A DNA stretch of 64,000 bases from JAXGMQ01 sp964613055 (GTDB taxonomy: Bacteria > Caldisericota > Caldisericia > JAAYUI01), in the NCBI GenBank assembly GCA_964613055.1, contig CAZTGD010000006.1, positions 9,078 through 73,077 of the forward strand, read 5' to 3'. The stretch's first letter is position 1, and each line of letters opens with the position of its first letter. The notes under the pieces are model-generated. The model worked only from the letters and a program-made list of their open reading frames with translations. It was not told the origin of the DNA and did no database searches. Of this stretch, positions 26,129 through 34,941 are shown piece after piece. A program made the position numbers and the translations under genes.

Positions 26129-27425
26129 CGGTCTCCTCCAATACCTTGTAAAAAATCGTATCTATATATCTCAGGTAGTAGTCAAGATCAAAGATGGATT
26201 CTATCTCGGCTTCACCGAGAATACTTTGTGTTTCAGGATCATCCAACGCTAACTGCCTCAAATGTCCCATGCCTTTAGATGCTGGTATTGCCAGTCTTTG
26301 TACGATCTGATATGCCCTTGTCCTTGATAAACCTCTACTCATGAGTGACACCAGGAATCTTCCAGAGAATATCGCTCCACCTGTTATGTCGATGATCTCT
26401 CTCATCCTGTCTTCGTGGACGACTAATCCAGATATGATTTCGTTCATCTTCTTCAGCATGTACGATGTAAGAATGGATGAATCGGGAAGGATTATACGTT
26501 CTACGGACGAGTGAGATATGTCGCGCTCATCCCAAAGGGCTACGTTTTCCAATCCAGCTAAAGCGTTGGATCTCAGTACACGAGATAACCCAGTAAGTTG
26601 CTCTGATGTTTTGGGATTTTTCTTGTGCGGCATGGCGGAGGAACCGGTTTGACCCTTTCCAAACGCCTCTTCTACTGCACCTATCTCAGTTCGTTGTTCA
26701 GTTCTCAACGATACGGCAATCCGCTCAATCGATGCACCGACTTGAGCGAGTGCCAACAGATACTGAGCATGCCTGTCTCTTGAGATAACCTGTGTGCTAA
26801 CTGGATCTGGCTTGAGACCCAACTCGTCACACATTGCCCTTTCAAGATCAGGATGAAGATTGGAGTATGTTCCAACAGCACCAGACATCTTACCCACTCG
26901 ATTCATCTCGATGGCTGATTCTAACCGTGTCATATCTCGAGACAACTCAGCGTACCAGGATAGCATCTTCAAACCAAACGTCATTGGCTCAGCGTGAATG
27001 CCGTGCGTTCTGCCCATCATGGGTGTGTGCTTGAATTCAATGGCTCTTACCTTCGCAGTTTCAAGAAGTGATTTAAGGTCAGCCTTTAGGATGTTTCCAG
27101 CTCTCACAATCTGTATAGATGTTGCAGTATCAAGGATATCGGATGAGGTTGCGCCTTTGTGGATGTAACAGGCATCATCGCCAACCGTCTCACCAAGCGC
27201 ATTGATGAAAGCTACAACGTCGTGGTCCGTTATCCGTTCAAGCTCATCTACTCTCTCCAGAGTGAATGTTGCGTTGTTTTTGATGTTGAGAACGGAGTCG
27301 CGAGGTACTTCGCCCATCTGACCCCATGCTGATACTAGGGCGACCTCAACATCCTTCATGATGCTGAAGCGGTTCTTTCTGTCCCATACCGCTTTCATAT
27401 CAGGTACAGAGTATCTCTCTATCAT
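26112..27425 (-). CDS. purB: adenylosuccinate lyase PurB
   Basis: A 437-residue fumarase/aspartase-superfamily lyase acting twice in purine synthesis, on SAICAR and adenylosuccinate. The signature GSSAMPHKKNP loop and the TSSDILDTA and GRTHGIHAEP segments are present. ATG at 27425 is chosen over an upstream TTG at 27437, because GGAGGAG sits just before it and the ATG overlaps the purA stop (ATGA). Confidence 0.97.
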   Translation of the reverse strand: MIERYSVPDMKAVWDRKNRFSIMKDVEVALVSAWGQMGEVPRDSVLNIKNNATFTLERVDELERITDHDVVAFINALGETVGDDACYIHKGATSSDILDTATSIQIVRAGNILKADLKSLLETAKVRAIEFKHTPMMGRTHGIHAEPMTFGLKMLSWYAELSRDMTRLESAIEMNRVGKMSGAVGTYSNLHPDLERAMCDELGLKPDPVSTQVISRDRHAQYLLALAQVGASIERIAVSLRTEQRTEIGAVEEAFGKGQTGSSAMPHKKNPKTSEQLTGLSRVLRSNALAGLENVALWDERDISHSSVERIILPDSSILTSYMLKKMNEIISGLVVHEDRMREIIDITGGAIFSGRFLVSLMSRGLSRTRAYQIVQRLAIPASKGMGHLRQLALDDPETQSILGEAEIESIFDLDYYLRYIDTIFYKVLEETDEQAI

Positions 27426-28699
27426 GGTCTCCTCCAAGCGGTACGTTTCTCTCCCGGACCTACAGAGACAATGTTGATGGGAACACCAACATAATCCTCA
27501 ATGAACCCGATGTATTCCTTAGTCTTATCAGGTAGATCATCTATCTGTTGATAATCCGAAAGATTCTTCATCCATCCTTCAAATCGTTTGTATATAGGTT
27601 CAACATGAGCGAGATATCCGCTGTCAGGATTGAAATGTCTGACCGTTTTACCGCTTATTTTGTATTCTGTACACACCTTTATCTCATCGAATGTGTCAAG
27701 CACATCAATGAGTGTCAATGCGAGATCAGTAGTTCCAGATATTCTCACAGCGTATCTCAGCGCAACAAGGTCTAACCAGCCACAATCTCGCGGTCGACCG
27801 GTGGTAGTGCCATACTCATTCCCCCGCTCCCTGATCATCTGTCCTACATCATCATCGAGTTTTGTTGGGAATGGACCCTTGCCAACGCGTGTCTGATACG
27901 CCTTCACGACACCAGTAATGCGCCTGAGATGTTTGGGGGAAAGACCAAAAGTGGACATACCCGATACGGGCAGACACGATGAGGAGGTAACATATGGGTA
28001 TGTGCCATGTTCAAGATCGAGAAGGATGCCCTGGTTACCCTCAAGCAGAATGTCCTTTCCTTCGCTTAATGCATCATGGGCAATCCTTGATGTGTCAGCG
28101 AGCATAGATCCGATAGCAGATATGGCTCTTTCAACAGGCTCATACACCTCATCAAAAGTCAACGGTTTTGAATCATACAGTCTTTTAAAAATTGTGTTCT
28201 TTTTTTCAAGGTTTCGAGCTAGTATCTTCCTCAATCTGCGCTCATCCCTGAGTAGTCCCATCCTTATGCCAATGCGGTTGATCTTATCGGCATAGCAGGG
28301 ACCGATGCCCCTCATCGATGTACCAATCGAACCCTTTCCTCTGGATTTCTCATCCAGGTCCTCCTGATATCGATGGTACTTCAGAATCATATGTGCGCCT
28401 TCCGATATGAATAATCTGCCCTTATAATCAGTGACCATCGATATATCTTTCAACTCCCGCATCAAACCACCAGGGTCAACCACCATTCCAGAACCCATGA
28501 GATTGATTGAATCATGCTTCATTATACCCGCAGGAACAACATGAAGCTTGATCGTTTTATTGCCAGTCACTATCGTGTGCCCAGAGTTTGGCCCACCTGC
28601 GAATCTGGCTACATAGTCTGTGGAATCTGCCAGCAGGTGAGTAATCTTGCCCTTAGCCTCATCCCCCCACTGCAGACCACATACCATCATTACTGGCAT
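27422..28699 (-). CDS. purA: adenylosuccinate synthetase PurA
   Basis: A 425-residue GTP-dependent ligase making adenylosuccinate from IMP and aspartate. The N-terminal loop reads GLQWGDEAKGKI, with alanine in place of the usual second glycine. GSGMVVDPGGL, GTSMRGIGP, TTGRPRDCGW and the C-terminal GPGEKRT are as expected. ATG 28699 is preceded by AGGAGGTTAAT; the open frame up to 28750 includes the promoter and is not translated. First gene of the purA-purB-purC-purS-purQ operon. Confidence 0.97.
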   Translation of the reverse strand: MPVMMVCGLQWGDEAKGKITHLLADSTDYVARFAGGPNSGHTIVTGNKTIKLHVVPAGIMKHDSINLMGSGMVVDPGGLMRELKDISMVTDYKGRLFISEGAHMILKYHRYQEDLDEKSRGKGSIGTSMRGIGPCYADKINRIGIRMGLLRDERRLRKILARNLEKKNTIFKRLYDSKPLTFDEVYEPVERAISAIGSMLADTSRIAHDALSEGKDILLEGNQGILLDLEHGTYPYVTSSSCLPVSGMSTFGLSPKHLRRITGVVKAYQTRVGKGPFPTKLDDDVGQMIRERGNEYGTTTGRPRDCGWLDLVALRYAVRISGTTDLALTLIDVLDTFDEIKVCTEYKISGKTVRHFNPDSGYLAHVEPIYKRFEGWMKNLSDYQQIDDLPDKTKEYIGFIEDYVGVPINIVSVGPGEKRTAWRRP

Positions 28700-28721
28700 A
28701 TTAACCTCCTGAGAACGAATG

Positions 28722-28750
28722 ATTGTAACCGCTGAATACACTGTCTGCAA
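28722..28750 (-). promoter_or_regulatory. sigma-70 promoter of the purine operon
   Basis: On the minus strand: TTGCAG (28750-28745), a 17-bp spacer, TACAAT (28727-28722). It lies 23 bases before the purA ATG. The leader is too short for a purine riboswitch. Confidence 0.6.
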
Positions 28751-28774
28751 CCAATTTTGAGTGTTGAAATGAAC

Positions 28775-29302
28775 CTAGACACAATTGAGTTTCCTCTTGC
28801 AGTAACAGATTGCCGAGTCATTAATCTTCCAATCATCGATCACTTTGATAATATCAAACCCTTTCTTCAGCTGATCGATTGGCATGTGTCTTGATTCATC
28901 TTTCAATCCATGGCTTTTTAGGTACTGCATGTATTCTCCCTCCAAAACAGATAAAATACTTACATTTTGGTTCATTTGAATAACCACTGTGTAAACTGTG
29001 TTTTTTAGGCTGGAAGGTGATTCTGGAAACGTCTCGTCATTTTTGTATCTTTCTGCAGGTATTCCAACCATAATTCCCACTATCTCTTGATGCCTTCGAT
29101 AGATAATCGGTATAGTTTCAGGATAATCAATATACTTATCCAGATTTGCCAGGTTGAGGATAGTCAGGGTCAAAGGTTTGAGCAACAGCAGGCAATCTCG
29201 ATCCTGACGCTTAATTGATTTAATCAGCTCAATCCTGTCACTTGAATTAATTATATTTATCAGTTCTGTTGGTGATGACATACAATACTCATTATACATC
29301 AA
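28775..29302 (-). CDS. hypothetical protein, 175 aa
   Basis: An unrecognised 175-residue protein with no signal peptide or membrane helix. It has an N-terminal region rich in Asp/Ile/Leu, a central strand-rich part with the segment IPIIYRRHQEIVGIMVG, and a helical C-terminal third (from about residue 125) ending in several cysteines. Two ATGs (29302 and 29281) are possible and neither has a good ribosome binding site. It stands alone between the purA promoter and the XRE gene. Confidence 0.6.
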   Translation of the reverse strand: MMYNEYCMSSPTELINIINSSDRIELIKSIKRQDRDCLLLLKPLTLTILNLANLDKYIDYPETIPIIYRRHQEIVGIMVGIPAERYKNDETFPESPSSLKNTVYTVVIQMNQNVSILSVLEGEYMQYLKSHGLKDESRHMPIDQLKKGFDIIKVIDDWKINDSAICYCKRKLNCV

Positions 29303-29351
29303 AAAATGTCATAATCCACCTTCTATGTATTTCTTCAATGCAATATCTTCA

Positions 29352-29396
29352 CAATATGGATATTGCATTGTACTGATTTTATGGTATAAGTACAAT
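29352..29396 (+). promoter_or_regulatory. XRE promoter with two operator palindromes
   Basis: Two perfect inverted repeats lie just before the XRE gene: CAATAT-GG-ATATTG (29352-29365) and ATTGTACT-N14-AGTACAAT (29367-29396). The second encloses an extended -10, TGG-TATAAG (29382-29390), with TTGCAT at 29363-29368 as a weak -35. The expected transcription start falls within a base or two of the GTG start codon, so the mRNA is likely leaderless. The layout is typical of autorepression by the downstream regulator. Confidence 0.55.
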
Positions 29397-29397
29397 C

Positions 29398-29727
29398 GTG
29401 AACGAAAGAATAAGCATAGGCGAAAAGATAAGGAAACTCAGGCTTGAGATGAACTATACTCAGAAAGACATCCAACAAGGTACGGGTATTCCACAGTCGA
29501 ACCTCTCCGAGCTTGAGCGAGGAAGGTTCACTCCACAGATAAAGACACTTCGAAAAATTGCTGATTTCCTGGGGATCAATCTTTCATATCTATTGGATGT
29601 TGATGATACAAACCTTGATGATATAAGACTTAACATCAGAATGAACAAGGAACTCAGCGAGGAAGGCAAGAATGAGATCCTTGACTTCATTGATTTTGTC
29701 AAGCAGAAAGAGGAGAAAGGGAAATAA
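29398..29727 (+). CDS. XRE-family transcriptional regulator
   Basis: A 109-residue regulator with a Cro/CI-type helix-turn-helix (about residues 8-62: IRKLRLEMNYTQKDIQQGTG, then SNLSELERG and LRKIADFLGI). The C-terminal tail is short and helical. The start is GTG at 29398, immediately after the operator palindromes; no ribosome binding site fits, consistent with a leaderless transcript. It is followed by remains of an ImmA/IrrE peptidase gene, its usual partner. Confidence 0.85.
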   Translation: MNERISIGEKIRKLRLEMNYTQKDIQQGTGIPQSNLSELERGRFTPQIKTLRKIADFLGINLSYLLDVDDTNLDDIRLNIRMNKELSEEGKNEILDFIDFVKQKEEKGK

Positions 29728-30196
29728 AGAGTGTATTCTCTCTCGCCCGTCGTCTTTCCTCATCTTTCTCCACACCTGACTCAATACTAATTGAGAACAT
29801 CTTTTCCAGATTAGAACTAAAGCTGATCTATAAGGTTTTTCGTGTCTGGTTGGTTTATTGGTCAGAACAGCCTGTGGTACACATGCAGGTATAAACTCTA
29901 AACTCCCGCTTGGTAGAAAGCGCTTCACCATAGCCCAAGAGCTGTGCCACTACTTTTTACATAACGGTTGTCATACAGATTCATTCGAACAGGCTCAACC
30001 AAATCGGATCGAACGTGAAGCTAATAGATTTGCTGGAGAACTGCTGATGCCTGAAAGACTATTGAGAAAATCAATAACTGAGCTAAAAAGCTCTTCACCT
30101 TTACTCTATTGATACAACGAGGGATTGGCATGGATATTCAAAACATCACAACAAGTTATGGATATCCAACTGAATAGGCTGAACCTGAGAGTTTAG
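29727..30196 (+). pseudogene. decayed ImmA/IrrE-family metallopeptidase gene
   Basis: Pieces of one ImmA/IrrE protein lie in two frames. The N-terminal part, recognisable by SLARRLSSSF and LKLIYKVF, is read from about 29727 to 29840 in one frame. The central part, from about 29834, is in another (GINSKLPLGRKRFTIA), so there is a frameshift near 29835-29855. An in-frame TGA at 30110-30112 then interrupts the C-terminal part, which continues as family-like sequence (GLAWIF, VMDIQLNRLNLRV) to TAG at 30194-30196. The zinc motif HExxH reads QELCH. With three separate defects this is almost certainly a pseudogene. In intact systems the peptidase cleaves the XRE repressor encoded upstream. Confidence 0.75.
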
Positions 30197-32040
30197 CCCT
30201 GGAACAATCTTTTAATATTGTCCAACTCTTCCTTTTTAGAAAACACAGTTGCAACATCTCCCTTCTTCAATACAAAATCGCCTAGGGGAATGTGTGCATT
30301 CCCAGCTCTCCTGATCAGAGAGATGATAGCTCCTTTTGGGATCATCAGCTCTTTCAATGATTTGTTATAGAGCATGGGGTTGGATACCACCAGCTGATCT
30401 GCTATGACATTTAAATCCTTCTCTCCCAAAAGGCACAAAGCAGAGCTATGATGAACAATTGACTCTATCGTTTGAGCGGCGGAGATTGTTGGACTCATCG
30501 CTTTTATGCCCAGCTCTGAAAATGCTTCCATCCTCGATGGCATAGATATAAGACAAATAATATCTTTTATTTTGAAGGTTGATTTGGCAATTTGAGCGAT
30601 CATAAGGTTCTTTGAATCAGAAGAAGTGATAACAATCAGATACTGGGCATCCTCTATACCCGCACTCCTTAAAACTTTCTCGTCCGTAGCATCCCCCAGG
30701 TAGGCTTCAAAGCCCATGCCTTCTGCAATATCTACCTTGTTCCTGTCTATATCAATCAGGGTCACGCTGTCTCCCCTCTTCTCGAGAAATCTGGCAGTTT
30801 CAAACCCAATTGCGTTTGCTCCTATTATAATGATCTTCATTGGAATTACCCCCAGTCTTTTTGCCAACGGTTTGGCAATGAAGGATACAAATGCGACACT
30901 TATTATGATAACACCGAAGACCAGCGCTTTTATTATTGTACTCTCAGCGTTCATACCATGCTTGCTGAGTTCTACTGCCGCAAGTGACGCTACTGATGCG
31001 GCAACAATACCTCGAGGACCAGTAAAAGCGATGTACAGTTTTTCTTTTATATTGACTACCAGCGTACATGTGACGGTAAAAACCATCAACGGTCTCACCA
31101 GGATTATCACTCCAAAGGCAAATACGATACCCATCCAGCCAATTGATGTCATGATTGACAGATCGATCGTTGCGGCAAGCACAACAAAAACCATTGAAAT
31201 AGCCAGGGTAACCAATTCACTCTTGAACTTCAGACAGGCTCTCTTCCCCGCATAAAGCATGTTGCCCATCACTAAACCTGCCACGGCAGTGCTGATTATA
31301 CCACTCTCTTTATAGATATATTCGGGGATAGCATAAGCAATCAGTGCTGTGGCAAACGTTATGGCAACGGCTGGCCCTATGTCCTTGAGCTTGGTCAGAC
31401 GAATGGTTGTAACAGCCAACCACCCGGTGATGAAACCCGTGATAGAGCCTATCAATATACTGCCAACAAAATGTGATACTATGGCAGTCGTTGCTCCTTG
31501 AGTGAGAATGAATTCGAGGAGAAGGATTGAGATCACAGCACCGACAACGTCAGCGATGATGCCTTCTGCAGACATGATCCTTTTGATAGAGGGTAACACG
31601 TCTATCCTCTTGAACAGTGGAGTAATAACAGTTGGACCAGTGACCGACAGAATGGCTCCGATTAACAGAGACGTTACCCAGTCAAGCGAAAAGAGGTAGT
31701 GCGCCAGCACTGCAATAAGAGCGATTGTTATCGGCATACCAAAGACAATCAGATTAACAACTGTTTTGCTGGTCTCCCTCAATTTCTTGATATCCAATGC
31801 CATCGCGCCTTCAAAAATTATCAACCCCACTACAGGGCCGATAATACCACTGGCTATGTTGTTGAGTTTAGCAGATTCGATAATACCAAAACCAGTCGAA
31901 CCGAGTAAGAGTCCCGCCAGGATTCCAAACACGAGGTAAAACACGATTGAGGGTAACTTCAATTTTGATGAAGCCAACAACCCTATCGCTCCGAGGGCGA
32001 ATGCCACCGATATTATCATCAGAACCTGCATACTCATCAT
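30193..32040 (-). CDS. CPA-family monovalent cation:proton antiporter with RCK domains
   Basis: About 615 residues from the ATG at 32040 (the open frame extends to 32124, but its first 28 residues do not look like a membrane protein start). Twelve or more hydrophobic helices fill residues 1-390, with the antiporter signature SVTGPTVITPLF and an FTGPRGIVAAS segment. A TrkA-N nucleotide-binding domain follows (IIIIGANAIGFETARFLEKRG), then a TrkA-C domain ending VFSKKEELDNIKRL. Such antiporters exchange Na+ or K+ for protons at the inner membrane and are gated by nucleotide binding. The 3' end overlaps the ImmA remnant's last codon. Confidence 0.88.
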   Translation of the reverse strand: MMSMQVLMIISVAFALGAIGLLASSKLKLPSIVFYLVFGILAGLLLGSTGFGIIESAKLNNIASGIIGPVVGLIIFEGAMALDIKKLRETSKTVVNLIVFGMPITIALIAVLAHYLFSLDWVTSLLIGAILSVTGPTVITPLFKRIDVLPSIKRIMSAEGIIADVVGAVISILLLEFILTQGATTAIVSHFVGSILIGSITGFITGWLAVTTIRLTKLKDIGPAVAITFATALIAYAIPEYIYKESGIISTAVAGLVMGNMLYAGKRACLKFKSELVTLAISMVFVVLAATIDLSIMTSIGWMGIVFAFGVIILVRPLMVFTVTCTLVVNIKEKLYIAFTGPRGIVAASVASLAAVELSKHGMNAESTIIKALVFGVIIISVAFVSFIAKPLAKRLGVIPMKIIIIGANAIGFETARFLEKRGDSVTLIDIDRNKVDIAEGMGFEAYLGDATDEKVLRSAGIEDAQYLIVITSSDSKNLMIAQIAKSTFKIKDIICLISMPSRMEAFSELGIKAMSPTISAAQTIESIVHHSSALCLLGEKDLNVIADQLVVSNPMLYNKSLKELMIPKGAIISLIRRAGNAHIPLGDFVLKKGDVATVFSKKEELDNIKRLFQG

Positions 32041-32080
32041 CTCTATTATACATGAAGCATCAATTATTGGGAAGGGGCTT

Positions 32081-32109
32081 TTGACTTCACAGTATAAAAA
32101 CTGTATAAT
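32081..32109 (+). promoter_or_regulatory. strong sigma-70 promoter
   Basis: TTGACT (32081-32086), exactly 17 bp, then TATAAT (32104-32109). It drives the membrane-protein and lipoprotein genes from 32153 onward. Confidence 0.75.
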
Positions 32110-32152
32110 ACTGTATATAATCACTTATACAAATGAGATAACCGGAGAATAT

Positions 32153-32968
32153 GTGAGAATAGTCGATGCCATTTCAGTTCTAGTTTGCACATCACAGATG
32201 ATGTGGTTGTCTTGGATAATAATATACTCCAGTGTTCTTTCATTGATGAGACTTATACTCAACAGTGGTGGCATGATTGATTGGATAAACGCCCTTACTC
32301 TCAAATCTATTCCCGTCGACCACCCAGCCGTGCTGTTCAACCATGCTTTATCGCTTGATAAAGGGATTCAAGGCATTGTTTTCATTGTGATTGTTTATCT
32401 CTGCCTGTTCGTCACTGTAAGCATGGTTGAATCTCTACTCTATCCATATGTATTGGATTCTGTGAGAAACACTCTGCCAGATTTTGGCTGGGATTTCTGG
32501 AGGAAATGGAAGAAATTCGCACTATTCTTTATCATGTTCACTCCGATCTGGATACTGTCTGGACTACTTGGTTACACAGCAACGGTTATCAGCCAAGGTA
32601 CAAACTTTCCAACAATTGTTGCTGAACTTATAAAGTTCACCTTGATGTCTGTCCCACTGATAATCCTTATCCCCGCGAGATTCTATTACTCTGATGGATA
32701 CGGTTTTCTTAGATCGATAATGGAGTCACTTTTAAACATACAGAAATATTTTAAGTCAACCATCCTGATACTAATTCCTTCAGGATGCATATATGTATTT
32801 TTGGTTCAGCTTACGCAGAATTCAATGACTGGCCTACAAACGTTATTGTCTTTTTCACCATTATTGTATGCATTGGGTGCTCTTTTCTGGTTTGCCTGGG
32901 CTGTTTCAGTATTTTACACCGTTAGAATTTATCAAAACATAAATAGAAACACAGGAGGTTATTCATGA
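32153..32968 (+). CDS. multi-pass membrane protein of unknown family
   Basis: About 271 residues from GTG 32153, chosen because GGAG lies just before it and because the longer frame would begin inside the promoter -35 element. Six or so hydrophobic helices are visible, with loops such as DFGWDFWRKWKK and FYYSDGYGFLRSI. It overlaps the following gene by four bases. The two adjacent proteins have similar length and layout and may be distant paralogues or subunits of one complex. Function unknown. Confidence 0.75.
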   Translation: MRIVDAISVLVCTSQMMWLSWIIIYSSVLSLMRLILNSGGMIDWINALTLKSIPVDHPAVLFNHALSLDKGIQGIVFIVIVYLCLFVTVSMVESLLYPYVLDSVRNTLPDFGWDFWRKWKKFALFFIMFTPIWILSGLLGYTATVISQGTNFPTIVAELIKFTLMSVPLIILIPARFYYSDGYGFLRSIMESLLNIQKYFKSTILILIPSGCIYVFLVQLTQNSMTGLQTLLSFSPLLYALGALFWFAWAVSVFYTVRIYQNINRNTGGYS

Positions 32969-33840
32969 CAAATTTCTGGCATAGAACACTTAACAGAATG
33001 ATACCACGTCACGGCGCTGGTCTGTTTGGAGTCGGTTCGGCACTTTCGGCTTCTCTTTACATCTCGGTTCTGTTTGCTGAGATAGTATCCACTTTCATCG
33101 AGAGTAATAGCGTCTCTATGATCGAAACACTGATCACCTTTGTTACCACTCCAACCATAGAAGGTGCAATAACTATTCTTATCTTCTCAGTATTGTGGAT
33201 ATTTCTGGGTGCGATAGCACTTGCGGGTGGTTGTCGCTATCTGATTGGATGTGTTGATCCAAAGCATATAGCCCAAAGAACCTTCTTTAACGGTATTCGA
33301 TACTACTGGGTGAAAATGCTTAGATACACTGTATTCTTGACCTTCGGTGGACTTTTCTTCCTAATGCTCTTCTGGATACTCTGGCAGTTGATCGCTGGTA
33401 TGGTAGGAGTGTTCGTTGTTCTTATTATTGTACTTTTTGTTATCCTGGCAACTGCCTTCTGGTCAAAACTGGCATTCACTCCTTACTTCATGGTTTCGGG
33501 GATGGGCCTGTTCCCCTCTATTGTAAAATCTTGGGGTGCGACAAACAAAAGGATTTGGTCCACAACGATACTCAGGTTGTGTCTGGTGATATTCATTTCC
33601 ATGCCAGTCATGTTTAGATTCACCATAGAACCAGAAGTCATGGTTCCGTCTCTTTCTGTCTGGCCCTTCGTTGCACTCATTGTATTCGGTTACATCGAAC
33701 TCATTGTGGTGAGAGGGTACCAGGAATGGCAGGAGAAGGAAAAACTTCCAATGGTTTCATCCAAGTTTGTAAAGAGTGATGTGCAGATACTGGATATATA
33801 TGATTCAAATGTAAACGGACCCAGAAGCATGGAATACTAG
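32965..33840 (+). CDS. multi-pass membrane protein of unknown family
   Basis: A 291-residue protein with about six hydrophobic helices and an amphipathic N terminus. The C-terminal 40 residues are hydrophilic and probably cytoplasmic. An AGGAGG site precedes the ATG. The layout (helix pair, loop with positively charged patch, long central hairpin, then SKLAFTPYFM) resembles the upstream protein. Co-transcribed with it. Function unknown. Confidence 0.75.
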   Translation: MTNFWHRTLNRMIPRHGAGLFGVGSALSASLYISVLFAEIVSTFIESNSVSMIETLITFVTTPTIEGAITILIFSVLWIFLGAIALAGGCRYLIGCVDPKHIAQRTFFNGIRYYWVKMLRYTVFLTFGGLFFLMLFWILWQLIAGMVGVFVVLIIVLFVILATAFWSKLAFTPYFMVSGMGLFPSIVKSWGATNKRIWSTTILRLCLVIFISMPVMFRFTIEPEVMVPSLSVWPFVALIVFGYIELIVVRGYQEWQEKEKLPMVSSKFVKSDVQILDIYDSNVNGPRSMEY

Positions 33841-33893
33841 CAGATCTAAATCATGACTTGAGAGTTATCTGTTTGCATGTAAGCTGTAAGTTG

Positions 33894-34370
33894 ATGAGAA
33901 TTCTTCTAGTTTATGCACTTTGTTTCTTCGCTTTGCTGATATCATGTGACATTCAAACAGATTTAAAGCGGGTTGATCTAGATTTCTTCTCTTTTATTTC
34001 TCCTGCATCGTTGAATATGGTTGCTAGTGGTGAGGGTGTCTGTCGTTTTGCAGGGAACATTGGCAGTATAGATCTTTCCTGGTCCTTTGACCAGTTCTCA
34101 AGGAAAAACATGCCTGCAAGGGAATCAGGAAGAAAACAACCGGGTGAGGAGATAATAGAATCCACCAAGGCTACGCTTGGTGACAGGCACATCTGGTGGA
34201 ACAAAACCCGCATTAACAATATAATAACTGTTAGAATGACAATCCCACTCGACTCAGGCTATCTCAAAGCTGAGGGAGTTGCAACTGAAGACAACATTGA
34301 ACAGATTGAAAGATCTTTAAGGAGTTTAGTAATAAATGATGAGAATTACTTCATTGATAATTTCGATTAG
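33894..34370 (+). CDS. single-module lipoprotein of the paralogous family
   Basis: About 158 residues from ATG 33894; an upstream TTG at 33858 would put 12 unlikely residues before the signal peptide. Lipobox LISC at Cys18. One module opens FFSFISPASLNMV and closes IERSLRSLVINDENYFI. The gene overlaps the next lipoprotein gene by 35 bases. Same family as the 13122-19464 array, some 14 kb away. Confidence 0.75.
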   Translation: MRILLVYALCFFALLISCDIQTDLKRVDLDFFSFISPASLNMVASGEGVCRFAGNIGSIDLSWSFDQFSRKNMPARESGRKQPGEEIIESTKATLGDRHIWWNKTRINNIITVRMTIPLDSGYLKAEGVATEDNIEQIERSLRSLVINDENYFIDNFD

Positions 34371-34941
34371 CCTTATCCTCATTTCCTTAGGTGTTATTAC
34401 AGGATGTGATAGCTCCGAAGGCAGATTCAGGTATGAAGGTCCATTCTACTCTCTGGAAATGAGTGACAGTTGGCATATGCACGACTTTGGTGGTGATAAC
34501 CTGAAGATACACGGATACTACAGGTGTGTCACGTTCAGCAAGAGACCCATTCAGCTTCGGGAACTGTCTGAGATAAACCAACTGGAATATGCAATCACAT
34601 GCGCGAGTATATTTGATTCAACACTCACCCAGGGGGATTTCGAAGCCATTGAGATACCCTCGCAGATAGCTGGCATAACAATTGTCGAGAAGAAGCAAAT
34701 AGAGATAGACGGGGTACCCGCCCGGTGGCTCGAGTGCGAAACCACATTTGAAGGTAAACAGAACGCGTCTGTTCTTCTGGATGTACCACTGAACAATGGA
34801 TACATTCAGATTGATTTCTTCGGACCCAAGGGTGATGAGAGCCTGCAAACAGAGGCAAGGCGTATCGTTAGGTCACTTACAATATCCAATCCAGATTATT
34901 TTATTGAGAATACTCAAAAGGAAACATGGAGGACGGAATGA
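34336..34941 (+). CDS. single-module lipoprotein of the paralogous family
   Basis: A 201-residue lipoprotein with lipobox ITGC (Cys24). One module opens FYSLEMSDSWHM and closes EARRIVRSLTISNPDYFIEN. The ribosome binding site is distant (GGAG about 12 bases away), so it is probably coupled to the upstream gene whose 3' end it overlaps. It overlaps the following start codon by one base. Confidence 0.8.
   Translation: MMRITSLIISISLILISLGVITGCDSSEGRFRYEGPFYSLEMSDSWHMHDFGGDNLKIHGYYRCVTFSKRPIQLRELSEINQLEYAITCASIFDSTLTQGDFEAIEIPSQIAGITIVEKKQIEIDGVPARWLECETTFEGKQNASVLLDVPLNNGYIQIDFFGPKGDESLQTEARRIVRSLTISNPDYFIENTQKETWRTE

Noticed and set aside
30110..30112. TGA as a recoded codon in the ImmA gene
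   Set aside because: Many genes here use TGA as a normal stop; the same gene also has a frameshift and a lost metal ligand, so decay explains it better.
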